From the NCBI RefSeq assembly GCF_001625305.1, contig NW_017804376.1, positions 1,165,976 to 1,229,975 of the forward strand: 64,000 nt of DNA. Direction: 5' to 3'. The notes under the pieces were generated by a model. That model was not told the DNA's origin. It did not search any database and worked only from the letters and a program-made list of their open reading frames with translations. Positions 1 through 17,100 of the stretch are shown here, one piece after another. Position numbers and translations under genes: made by a program. Source of the stretch: Branchiostoma belcheri (lineage: Eukaryota > Chordata > Leptocardii > Amphioxiformes > Branchiostomatidae). Positions within the stretch are counted from its first letter, which is position 1, and the number at the start of each line of letters is the position of its first letter.

Positions 1-4190
<4,190 letters not shown>

Positions 4191-4435
4191 TTTCGCAGCT
4201 GAAAACTGGGAGAAGCCCGGTAAGAACTTCGGAATAGTGCTCTGCTTTACACCTTGCGTAAATTTTATGGTTACTTCCTTGTCGCGCTTCCCTCGAGTGA
4301 AATATTATATGCCCTTCTGAAGACGTCATCTTTCAAAGCGTGAGCAGTGGGGTCATCTAGCGATTCTGTTAGGAAGTGCAGCGGCGAGCAAGCCTGGGCA
4401 GGTGACGAAACGATGCATTGTGGGTGTTACGAAAT
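4191..4435. promoter_or_regulatory. Short divergent promoter region between fibrinogen-like gene and SBNO-like gene
   Basis: Only about 250 bp separate the minus-strand ATG (4190) from the YY1-type element of the plus-strand gene. On the minus strand there is a CRE-like TGACGTCT (4328-4321) and an AT-rich TATA-like ATATAATATT (4310-4301). Promoter assignment is inference. Confidence 0.4.
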
Positions 4436-4543
4436 ATGGCGGGAGTCTAAAAAACAGCTGTTCTTGCCAGCACTGAAGGTTTCCTTCGTATAACTCTGAA
4501 GGAACTTGTCTTTTAACTCCAGCGAGAGGGCCACATCTACAAG
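4436..4543 (+). promoter_or_regulatory. Presumed first non-coding exon of SBNO-like gene with YY1-type ATGGCGG
   Basis: AATATGGCGGGAG at 4433-4445 fits the YY1 initiator-region motif found downstream of housekeeping starts. A strong splice donor (CTACAAG then GTAGTTT) ends the presumed exon at 4543. The coding exon that follows has an acceptor just upstream of the ATG (GGCAG at 5141-5145). No transcript evidence is available here. Confidence 0.4.
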
Positions 4544-4645
4544 GTAGTTTGGTTGCTTCAATTTTGTCAATTTTTAGACCAATATGACGCCTATGTATTT
4601 CGAATATGCGACCGCTAACTTCGGTCGCCTATGTGGGGAGGGGGG

Positions 4646-4706
4646 CCAACTAGATCCAAGGAGGTTAAAATATACAAGTATTTAACCTCCTTGCTAGATC
4701 CTAGTA
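4646..4706. repeat. Strong imperfect hairpin in presumed first intron
   Basis: CTAGATCCAAGGAGGTTAAA is mirrored by TTTAACCTCCTTGCTAGATC about 10 bp later. The stem is roughly 20 bp with one bulge. No coding potential; it may be a tiny foldback element. Confidence 0.6.
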
Positions 4707-5164
4707 GTTTTTGCAACGTGCTTGCCTTATTTTTTATTTTCATGGGCCTATGGGTGACTTTTATTAATCAGGAGGGAGTTGACTAGTCCCTAGACCACAT
4801 CAGACGATTGTGAAGTGCGTTTATAGTACTAACAGGCCTGATCTAGACGCCAATAAATTTTGTAGTTGAGAGTTCGTGGTCCAGCAGTGTTCGTTTGTGT
4901 AATTTGTCGAAAAGAGCTAGGTGAATATTTTCCCCTTTACTGTTGCTGTATAAGATACATGTAACATTATGTACAAATTATGTATATGAATGTTAGGATA
5001 AAAAGAACAACAGTTTATTGACCAAGATCATCCATCTAAACATGATTTACTTAGCATTTGCTTTGTTTTTACTCAAGTTGACATTCTTTTTTTTTTTTTT
5101 TTTTTTACAAAAATCATGTATAAATTCTGTACCTCACTGAGGCAGGCAGCTGAGCTTGTAGAGG

Positions 5165-8100
5165 ATGGACGCTAGCAGCAGCTACATGGCCTACATGGCA
5201 GCAGCCATCGCTTCAGGACAAGGTCCCAACCTGCCACCAGGCTTTTTCAACAACCAGCCTTCTTCAGGAGCTGCCAACAATATGATGGGGCTACCACCAG
5301 GCTTTCAAACCAACCAAGTGGCAGGACCCGCTAACAACATGATGGGACTGGACCTGGAGATGACACGGATGGCACAGGAGACGGTACAGGAGACACTCAG
5401 GTCAGTGAATAGCAAGAAACTGTGTCAAATAAAAAGGTTCTTTTTTTTTCAATAACCACAGGTTTACAAATCCAACATCTGTCACCTTCAGGGCAACAAA
5501 GACTGGTTCTGATTCGTACTGCAGGTAGGTGTCACTGCTGAACAAGTCATTGTTGTCCTGAAGAAGGTGACAGAAGATCACCGAAATGTCAAATGTAGAA
5601 GCCCACTGGTTGTTGAATTAAAAGAGCCTACCAAACTACTTACACAGTCAGGTCCGTATACAAATGTATGTATGGTGCTAAGAGGCTAATCTGGCTATTT
5701 GTTCAGTAGCAATATTAAATATCATCCCTAATAATTAAGTTGTAATAATCATTCTGACCATACTGCACAACTACAAAACTATAAATCGTTATTGTTGTTT
5801 TACAGCGAGGAGGTCTTCACCACCTACAAGGCCAGTGTGCCCACAATCCCCCATGCACAGCCTCATCCAGCAGATATTGTAGAAGCAGGCTCTTTAGCTG
5901 TAAGTCATGTTTGAATGATAAATCTCACACAGGCACAACTACTGAACCTTCTCCTTACTGTAGTTATCAATTTTGTACCAACCAATATTGCCTGCTCTTA
6001 TATTCTATGCAAGCCAAGGATAATATCCTTGTATTATTCTATACTGTCTGTAGTTCCCAATTATACTGTGTAGGAAAATATATCTTATACAATGGACAAA
6101 ACTTTGATCCAACATTGACCAAACATCCAACAAAAACCATGCTTTCTTTCAGGTGCAGTACATTCTGCCGACGTGCTTTAAGTCTAAGAAATTAAACTGT
6201 TTTTGCAAATACATGTATAAACTGTTCCTGTTTTTTTTTGTTATGATAAATTCTGAAGGATGACAAAATGTGTTAGTAAGAACGTTGACAGATGATTGAC
6301 ATGTGTCTGTTTAGGCCATGGCCCTGCCCGCTACAGACTACCCCCTGGCCGACACCATCCCTGATGATGTCATCACCTCGGGGAAGCTGAGCTCCCTACA
6401 ACTGGAGGGGGTGATATATGCTGTAAGTACCTAAATGTATTTACCGTAAATGCAGAGACTTTGGTTTTATTTTCACGGTGACCTCTTACTGCAAATGATA
6501 GAATTATTTCAACTGTGAACATATAACACTTCAAAAATCTCATTGTCCCCCTTACCATAAATTAAGATCATAGCAAACATAAATGCAGTTACGGTAAAAT
6601 TTCGCTGCTTAGTGAAAATGTAGAGTACAGTTTAAACAAAAGTAGCAATGCTACTGTACAGGGAAGCCAGTATCTGTTTATAGGTGTAATTAGTTCAAAC
6701 AGGTGACAAGTGGCCAGAAAAAGCTGAAAACCTAAGACGTACTGCAAATATTTCAGAACTTCCAGTACCTATGCTAGGGTGTCTCTTCAGTTGAATGACT
6801 GTTCTTGTTCCCAGTGTACCAGACACCAGATGGTCCTGCCCAACAGTTGTCGGGCGGGGTTCTTCATTGGAGACGGGGCAGGAGTAGGCAAGGGTAGACA
6901 GGTGGGTTTACTTTTCATTTACTCATATTCTTTATTCATTATTCAAACAAAGGCAAAAGCATGGCAGCAGTACATAAAAATTATGGACCACTGAATTGTA
7001 CTGACCTTACATATACATACGAATACAATGTAGGCACGAACAGAACACGAAGATTCACGAAACCAACGTATACAAGACATAAAAACTAATTTCTTGCCAT
7101 GGTTCTTGCCATGGGAACCCTGAGTCCTCCCGCGTTCCTTAAGGACCTCCCTGTGCTCAACAGCCCCTCAACCAAGTATATTGTCAGGGCTCGAGATAAA
7201 TACCAGGTAACACTGAAAATTACCTGCACCAGACAAATTTCACCTGCACCATTTAGAATTGTAAGAGGTACAAAATATATGGATTATACTCAGATCTTTC
7301 GCAAGGTCCCAGAAGATGAAGAGGAGAGGTCGACGTTGTTCACGGGACTTCTCCTGAAGCAAGCGGGCACAGAAAATCATGTCGGTGGTGCCACGAGATG
7401 GCCGGAATCCACACTGTGACTCTGGGAGGACCTCCTCAGCAACAGTCAGGAGTCTGTCAAGCAGAACCCGTGCGAAGATCTTCCCGGCAATGCTAAGGAG
7501 GGATATGCCGCGGTAATTTCCGCAGACAGAGCAATCCCCCTTCTTGAAGATGGTAATAATGGTGGCGTCCTTCAGGTCTGCAGGTACAGCTTTCGTCTCC
7601 CACATGCGCAGGATCAGTGTAAATAGCCTAGTCTTCACGGCTAACCCCCCCTGGGATATGAGTTCCAGGGGGATGTTGTCGGGTCCGGGGGACTTCCCTG
7701 CTTTCATGAGCTTCAGAGCCTTTTGAAACTCAGCGTAGGAGGGAGGGACTGACATCCAATGCCTTACAGGGCGAAAGCATTTGATAGTGTCCCAAGACCA
7801 GCCATGTGGGCAACGCTGAGACGCTTCGGCTGCCCCGACCACTTTACGGACCTTGTACAGGCCCTCCACGATGGAATGACCGGCCGCGTCGTGGTCAAGA
7901 ACAGCATCTCAGACCCCTTCCCCATTACCACTGGCCTGAAGCAGGGCTGTGTTCTGGCCCCCACTCTCTTCTCACTTTACCTTGGGGCCATGATCCACGA
8001 GCTCCCTGACACGGCCTCTGGTATCCAACTGCGCTGCCGAATGGACGGTGGTCTCTTTAACACCGGACCGCCTCCGCCGCCCACCGTCGTACCACACGTA

Positions 8101-11100
8101 CAGGTACGGAACTACAGTATGCAGATGACACGCAACCCCGCAGACACAGTCACTGGTCTCCAGACTACTGTGAATCTTTTTGAGGATGCCTATTCCCGCT
8201 TTGGCCTCACCTCAAACACTGGGAAGACCAAGATCCTTGCACAGGGTGTCCCAGGTCAGCCCCCTCCAGACACCAGCAACGTTCGTCTCCATGGTGAAGT
8301 CCTCGAGACCGTGGAAGCCTTCCAGTACCTAGGGAGTTACCTGTCTAGTGACTGCACTATGCAGAAAGACATAGACAACAGAATCTGTGCTGCACACGCT
8401 GCTTTCGGAAGGATAGCCAAACGTGTATTCCTGAACCACGACCTCAGCCTCCAGACCAAGATCATGGTGTTTCAAGCCATCGTTCTCTCCACCCTCCTAT
8501 ATGGCTCTGAACTGTGGGTTCTGTACAGGAGTGACATAAAAAGGCTGGAGCGCTTTCAACAGCAGAAGCTCCGTGCAATCCTGAAGATAAAATGGCAAGA
8601 ACGTGTCTCAAATGATTCTGTTCTTCTGCAAACCAATCTCCCCAGCATCGAGACGACTGTAGCCCAACATCGCCTCCGCTGGGCAGGGCATGTCAGAAGA
8701 ATGCCGACCACTCGACTACCCCGCCAGATCCTGTTCTCTCAACTTAATTACGGCACAAGACCGAGGGGCGCTCCCAAACGTCGGTTCCATGATCAGCTAA
8801 AGGCCACGCTCCTTTGCTGCGGCATTGATCATGACAACTGGGAGACCCTCGCCGAGGACCGAACTGCGTGGCGGAGCACCGTCGCACAGGGAACAACCTA
8901 CATGGAAACCCAACGACGGATGACAGCAGAGACAAAGAGACGGAAACGACAAGAGCGGCTCCTCCTCCCGCGACCGCCACCTACTCTGACTTGCACAAAG
9001 TGCCCCCGACGTTTTTATACTTCACTAGGCCTGACCAGCCACCTAAGACATCGACACCCCCAGAACAGCTGAGGATGTGACGACACGAACCCAGATGCTC
9101 GGACCCGAGCTGAGGCCAGACGAGACGATACTCAGATCTGTTCTGAAACCATTGCCATTATTCATTTGATACTTTATGCATAGGTGGTAACAGTCAAGAT
9201 CACAGGAGACAAAAAACTGAATTTAGCTTGCAGCTTGATAAACTTGTTATTGATGATTAAGTAGTTAAGAAAATGGTGTCCTATAAGTTGTATGGTAATT
9301 GCGTAAGAGTATATATATTTCTTGTGCAGTGTAATAGGAAAGGCTCAAGATACATCCAAGTAAGGAATTCAGCTTGCAGTAGATTTAACTATGATTTAAT
9401 TTGTGATGCACTTCTAGTAGAAGAGTGTATAACAAGTTCCACATTATTCTGTACCCCCAGATTGCGGGAATAATCCTGGACAACTTTGCTCGAGGCAGAA
9501 CTCGGCACGTCTGGTTCAGCATCTCTACAGATCTCAAACTGGACGCTGAGAGGTGAGAGGATGGTATATTTGCTTTAGGTGGCAGAGCTGTACTCTCCAA
9601 TCAGAGGTTGCAATTGGTAGCGAAGATTGTTGTCTTTCTATATATACCCCATTTTTTTCTGGTGACAGAATAAAATGGGGCATATATAATACTGAAAGGT
9701 AACAATCTTCCCCACCAACCTCTGCTTGGAAAGTAGCAGTGCTTTGGGTTTCTCTCTTTATGCCTTAATTTCTTTGGTTGCATGGTATAAGTGGGAGGTG
9801 ATTTTGATGGTGATGGAGTAAGAGTATAATACCTGATGAAATTATGTCATATACAGTCCCCTCCGTGGATAAGAATCATGAAAACCCCAAACACTTTTAG
9901 GTCTGTGAATGTAAGGTCAAGAAAACCTAAAATGTTTCCTTTTAGGTTTGTGAATTTAAGGTCCAAACCAAAAATACACTTGACAGAACTTGGCAAAAGT
10001 ATCAAATTCTGTTGAACTGCATTTTCAAACCTTGCCCACAGAGACCTGCGTGATATCGGCTGCTACGTGAAGGTGATCGAGGGTTGCCAGCAGCTGGATA
10101 GGGAGACTAAAGTGTTTGGACTTCCGCCTGGCTTCAAGGAAGGAGTCATCTTCAGCACCTACGCTACACTTGTGTCTTCTGTACAGAAAGGAGGTTAGTT
10201 CATAAAAAGGAATGTCATTTATTGAGATTTACCACATGTGGAAGGATTCACATAACAGGTGACTATCACGTTTTCAGGACATCAATCCATAATACAGACT
10301 GTAATACAGACTTTTACTCACACTAAGAAGGACCCTACGCTTTTTGATAAGTGTTGTGGGATCCTTAACGTGCTCAAGGTGTGGCTTTCATAAAACAAGC
10401 AACCTCCACAAACTTCCTACAATTGACAGAAAGACGGGTACTGGTTAGAGCCTTGGCCTGTTGTATTAAAGATTACATGATGAAAGATTTCATACTTTGG
10501 TCATGTTTATCTTTCCTGCGTAGTCGGAGCATCTACATCTCGGCAGAGTCGGCTGGACCAGCTCATTAACTGGTGCGGGGGGCAGGACTTTGATGGCTGT
10601 CTCATCTTTGACGAGTGTCACAAGGCTAAGCACTTTGTACCTGTAAGTCCCTTTCCCAAGAGCACAACTTTGGTGCCTGGTAGGGATTTAACTGCAAGAG
10701 TACCTTTTGAGCTTGTTGGTAATTTTGTCAGCCTGCATTAGGCCACACCAATTTAATTTGTTGGTTCTCGGATTTTTTCAGAAAATATATGAAGCGACAG
10801 GGCAAAAAAAAATAAAAATAAAAACAGGTCTAGGCATCCTATTATAGGCTTCAATGTTACAAAATGAGCCATGAAGTCAACACAAAAGGCTGGGTTAAAA
10901 TTTAAACATTGAATTTTGAACTTTTAATCAAACCACTGCAATGATAGATGGGAAAACTGTAACAACTAGGAAGAAAGGGACTTTCCTCAACTGTTGGGGG
11001 GCAAAACATGAGCATTTTTCAGTTGATTCAGAACCAACAAATTAAATTGGTGTGGCCTTAGTGTTAGTTTTCTTGCCACCACTTTGCTGTCACAGTCTGC

Positions 11101-14100
11101 ATTAATGTTACTAAACTACATGTAGATACTCATTTTCACCTGAGTCAACCATAAGTGTAAAGTGCCTTACCTTAGCGCACGACAGATTAGAGATTTGAAC
11201 CCAGAACCCTTAGATTCAACTGCCCTTACCAGAAGACTGCCTTTTGGTAGAATTGTCAGCCTGCAATGTTGTTAGAGTCTTTGCTATCACAGTCTAATGC
11301 ATTAATGTTTAGAACTAAACAAACTGTTCTGAACCAACAGGGTAAAGAGAAGAACAGCACGAAGGTAGCCCTGGCCGTGGCGACTATCCAGCGACTGCTG
11401 CCCAAGGCCCGTGTGGTTTACTGCAGCGCGACGGGAGTCACCGACGTGAAGAACATGGCCTTCATGGAGAGGCTGGGGCTGTGGGGCAGCGGAGCAGCCT
11501 TCAAAGACTTCGAACAGTTTCTAGAAGCCATACAGAGACGAGGTCTTGGTAAGGAAATGTTACAGCAAGCAAGCTTTACCTGCACCTCTCAGAGAAGAAT
11601 GGATCATACTAAAAACCGTCAATGCAGCAAATAAAAATCCACATACACCTACATTTGTATAATATGAACCCAGTTCATGGCCCAGTGCAGGCTAGGCGAA
11701 GGTAAAAAAAATATACTACTATATTGTAGTACTAATACTAATGGTCATAGTTTAAGGGGATATGCATTTAAACAGATGAATGAGAGAATTAATGAATGGA
11801 TGGATGGATGGATGGATGGATGGATGGAGGGAGGGTTGAACAGTGGATCCAATAGTGAACAATGCTGGCAGCCTGTAGAACACTTTGGTTAATGAAGAAG
11901 ATGGTGACAAACTGTGACATCCTCCCCTCCTGTTGTTGCTAGGTGTGGCTGAGATGTTAGCGATGGAGATGAAAGGATCTGGTATGTACATCTCCAGGGG
12001 ACTCAGCTTCAGACAGGCAGAGGTAGGAAAACTACTTTTGTTACTATCATTTAACTTAAAAGTTTGGGTGTGTTGATAGACTATTTACATGATTAAAGCT
12101 CAAAATTTTGTTCTCTCACAAGGGATTGTTCTTACCCAGAGCTTTCGATCAACCGCTCTGGTCTTCTTCTATAGAGTAGCCCAGTGAGACTTGTTATGTG
12201 GCTTCTTTGAAGACATCAACACTGGGTCAAAGGTATCTGATGAACAATGTAGGCCCCCATCACCCATCACTCAAGCGCAATTTGATTGCTAAGCCCTATG
12301 ATGATCGGATGATTAGCATACATGTGTTATTTACAAACAAGTGACCAGTACAAATACAAATGCTTGGGTACGTTTTTGCCGACAGTTTGTGACAAGTAGT
12401 GGCTGCTATCTGAAACGTCTGACCATTTCCAAAATCATATCTAGTTGCTTGAGTAATTGTTTTTTGATGATACTTCACATTGTTTGTTTACTTTGTTTGT
12501 TTGTTTACTAACAGTTTGTGACAGTGGAGGTGAACCTGACACCCCAGCAGGTGAAAACATACGACATGGCGGCACACGTCTGGAACGAGTTGCGGCAGTC
12601 GCTGACCACGGCCGTCGCGCGTACGGGCACGAACAACCCGCGCATGTGGTCAACCTTCTGGTCCTCGCACCAGAGGTTCTTCAAGCAGCTCTGTATGGGC
12701 ATGAAGGTAAAGTTTTTAAAGGAGCACTATGGTCGAAAGACTCACACTCGCTCACTATCCAGTTTAGCATCTTTTTTAGTCCACTTCTCAATGTATATTC
12801 TTTAGATGTGTTATTTTCCAGTAGATGATCTATCAATGAATAGTTACATAATCTGCCAAAGTTTTGTAGAATTCCAATAAATGAAACATGTGTCATCTAA
12901 CTTAAAGGTACCAGCGATTGTACAGGAGGCCAAAGAGTCCCTAGAAAAGGGGTACTGTGTCGTGATTGGATTACAAACAACTGGAGAGGTAAGGGACAAC
13001 TCCAACAAGTTTTTTTTCATTGTTGTATTTAAACAGAAATAGTCCATTCAGCATTGTTCTTTCCCCTGGTGACAAATTAGATGAAGGGCTATACCACCAA
13101 AAAATACGTCTAACCCAAAGAAAGTTGTCACTCTGAGTATAAGAACCATGTAAATCCCTATGGTTTATATACTATATTGTACATGTCAACCTTATACATG
13201 TAATTAGAAAACATACATTTCACAGCCTAATCTGGAGTTGACTTTCACATATTTTCACATTTTGTACTCTGCACCTAAACATTCCTTAACCAGGTACATG
13301 TATAAATCGCTATAGGCTATATGATATATACTCTGTTCCGCAACCATAAAAACATCATACATGTATCCAAAATCATATCCAGTTGCTTGAGTAACTGCTT
13401 TTTTGGCGTGTCTTATTACCTGGATGTCTAACCTTCATCAACGTATCATACATGTACATGTATGTTCCACAGGCCAGTCTGGAGTGCGAGCTGTCCAAAC
13501 ATGGTGGGCAGGTGTCAGGTTTCGTGTCGCTGTGTAAGGAGATCTACACACGCTTCGTCCAGCAGCACTTCCCCACGATCATACAGGGGCGGGAGGAGAA
13601 GGAAGACTTCTGGTGCAGGTCTGCTAAAGACCTGCTGCTGGGATTTGCCGACAAGATCGGGCTGCCGAACAGGTTGGTATTGTATCCAGAGCTGCTAGCT
13701 AGCTATCCAGGATTTGATTATTCTGCTGGTGGTGTCCCTGCCACAGGGGTTGGCAGCAGTCGGCTAGTAGTACTGGTCATCACACTGGTATGAAGTTCTG
13801 TGCCTATCTAGTACATGTAGTGTCATCTGTACTCATATGGAAAAACCAAGCAGCTTAGTACACTTGCAGAAGTTTGACTTTTACTGATAGTTTAGTAAGA
13901 GACACTGGAATTGAGTTATGATGAGGAGAAGGAGGACTTCTGGTGCAGGTCCGCTAAAGACCTGCTGCTGGGATTTGCCGACAAGATCGGCCTGCCTAAC
14001 AGGTTGGTGTGCATAGGTGAAAAGGTCTTTTTGAGACCATAAGGACAGAAGATTTGCAAGTTCGAGAGTTTGTATTTATTGGCAACGTGTATTACAAGTA

Positions 14101-17100
14101 CATGTATAAGACACATTATGAGAAACTGTAAATTTTTTCCAACAGGAATATTACCAAGATTTTCTTGTATAGGACTGTTCAGCCATATCTGAAGCTGCAG
14201 GGCTGTTAACAGTTAGGATTTTACTGTGGTCAATACTGACTGAAGAAGGCAATATACGATGTGTGAAGGTTTGTTTATTCAATATAAGAATCCTAACCTC
14301 CATGCCTGATTTCTCCCCAGTCCCCTGGATGAGATAATAGACCAGCTGGGTGGAACACAGTGCGTTGCTGAGATGACAGGCCGACGCGGCCGTGTTGTGA
14401 GGAAAACGCAGAAGTCCCCACCGCAGTACGCCCTCCGAGACTCGGACACGTCCGGCGACATGGACAGTCTGAACATCCGGGAGAAAACCAGCTTCATGGA
14501 CGGCAGGAAACTCGTCTCCATCATCTCTGATGCTGCAAGCACAGGTCTGTAGCAGGAGCGTCTGATTGGTTAAGTTGTTATTTGAATTAAGAGGTGTCTT
14601 AATCTAAAGCTGAGAGAGGCCTTTAGTTTGTAAGTGTACAGGTCTGTCATAGCTGTAAGTACAGTCTGTCATTGGATGTTTTAAGTTAAATCAAAAAGTC
14701 AATTCTTCAATATGTATATTTCTAGGAGATCTAGAGGTCTCTCCCAGGCTTAATCAGAAAAAGTGCCTTTTATTTAAGGCATGCACAATTTAGTCAAAGC
14801 TGTCAAGTTACTGCATAGAATGCTGTCTAATACAGCCAGCACCATTACATTGAAATCAGTGTAGCTTAGTTTGAAAAAAAAACTAAAGCATGTCAAATAC
14901 ACTAAAGAATTTTAGATAATGTTTGCCAAATTAGCAGTTACTGTAAACAAGCAACCTCTTACATAAGAGATCAGGTTTAGTTCATTTTCGCTGTACTCTC
15001 ACACATTTACAAATCTACATTGGGGCTTTCCTGCTTCCCAGGTATCTCTCTACACGCAGACATGCGAGCAGCGAACCAGCGCCGGCGGGTACACATCACG
15101 TTAGAGCTACCCTGGAGCGCAGACAAGGCCGTACAACAGATGGGACGCTCACACAGGTCCAACCAGTCCAGGTGGGTTTAAGTCTTTTTATTTACAAGTT
15201 CAAGTTCAACAAGTTCAAGTTCAATTTCATTTCTTTTTTTTTTAAATCAGGGTTACTCTCTGTGAACGTGGCTGGTTACTGGTTACTAAAAGAGAGCCAC
15301 TTTTCAAATTGTATACCTTGAAAAAGCAGTACCATGTATTTTGATTTGTAGTACATATAGCTACTTGCTAGCCTACCTACATCACACTTCTAGCAGCCCT
15401 TCCACTGGATAGGACCCTAGAAGCTTGATGACAAACACCTCTAAGTCTGCTGTTAATTTTTTGTTTGTTTGTGTCATAAAGTGGTCCCCTGTACAAGTTA
15501 GTCACCACAAGTTTAGGTGGAGAGAGAAGATTTGCCGCTGCTGTGGCAAGAAGGCTTCAGAGTCTGGGTAAGTTTCATGCAGAAAACATCTAAATTTAAC
15601 TGTATTACAATAATTGCAATACAGTTAGAATTTTACTGTACATAACCACTTCTGACAGTTGAAGCTACTACTAGTAGTTATGTATTGAGTCATTGCCGAT
15701 AAATTTTTGAAGAATTCAGAAACCATTAATGATAAAAATAGAAAGAATGGCATCTCTTTCCCTTGGTGAGTGAAGTTGTATTTGAACCATTGTTATCACA
15801 CTGAAAAGAAATCAAAATCTGTTGTTGTGACATGGATGCTTTTTATAATAAGCTGTTTATATACCATGTATCTCTTAGGTGCTCTTACTAAAGGCGACCG
15901 GCGTGCCGCAACTGGCGCAGACTTGAGCGAGTTTAACTTCGACACCCCGTACGGACGGACAGCCCTGCGGAACATGTACTACGGAATCTGCCATGGTGAG
16001 ATGGTCGCGGGGGTGTCCCTGGACAGTGTCACGCAGGGAAAATACCAGTTTGGGGAGTTCAACACTGCTATGCAGGTAGGACGCAGAGAGAGGTCACTTT
16101 GAATCTGGTAAAACAACCAATTTATATACCATCTATGATAGTGACTAAATGAAAGGGGGTGAGAATCTGCTGTTCATAGCATGATGGCTCATGTACATGT
16201 ACAAACATGTTAGTGCAGGTAAAATTGGAGCTGTGGAATTTCATGAGCCATATTGACTATTACCACCTATATATGAAATGCAAAATATGGTTTCTGAACA
16301 GTGTTTAGTGATCCATATCTAAAGTATATAAATTCTGAATGATGCAGGTAAAATTTGTTTGGTGCAGGTAATTTTCATTGTTAACCTGCACTGGTCCTAA
16401 AAAAAAAAGGATTTCCAGCCCTGCTTACACACATACACACAGCTGCTTCATGCTTCATTTTTTCCCCAGGACTGTCTATCCCAGATGGGGGTTGTGGAGG
16501 AAGGCAGCGGGAACAGCGTGAAAGACAAGGATTCTGGGATGGTCGGGCGCTTCCTGAACAGGATTCTGGGATTGAGCGTGGAGCGACAGAACCTGATTTT
16601 CCGCTACTTCAGCAAGTGTCTGGACGCCAACATCGGAGCAGCCAGGAGAGAAGGAAGGTTAGTTGTTGTGTTACAGTACCTCATACTGTTGTCTTCTTCA
16701 CTGACAGAAAAAAAAGACTTGTTTGACAGTTTTAGTATGATCCATACTTCCTGCATTCTGAGTGGTGCAGATAAAATTGGCTGGTACAGGTAATTTTCAA
16801 TGTTAGTATGCAGAAAAAAGTATTTCGAGCCCCGATTGGGTAGTTTATTCCATAGCATGCTATCCTTCATTCTTGTGTATAATACTGCGCTTTTTCACAT
16901 CCTTCAATTCAGTCAATAGAGAGAGGCTTCACATTATGTTATGGTACCATCTCAGCACTGTAGCAAACCTCAGTTACAGAACTCTTAATATCTGTCTTTC
17001 CAAAACAGCACAAGAAAATTTAACCTGACTTTTTCATTTTTGTGTCCCTAGGTACAACGAGGGTCTAGTGGACATTACAGGCTCCTCAGTAGACTTGGTG

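Noticed and set aside
13920..14010. Mutually exclusive alternative exon
   Set aside because: No splice acceptor and the copy covers only the exon's 3 part.
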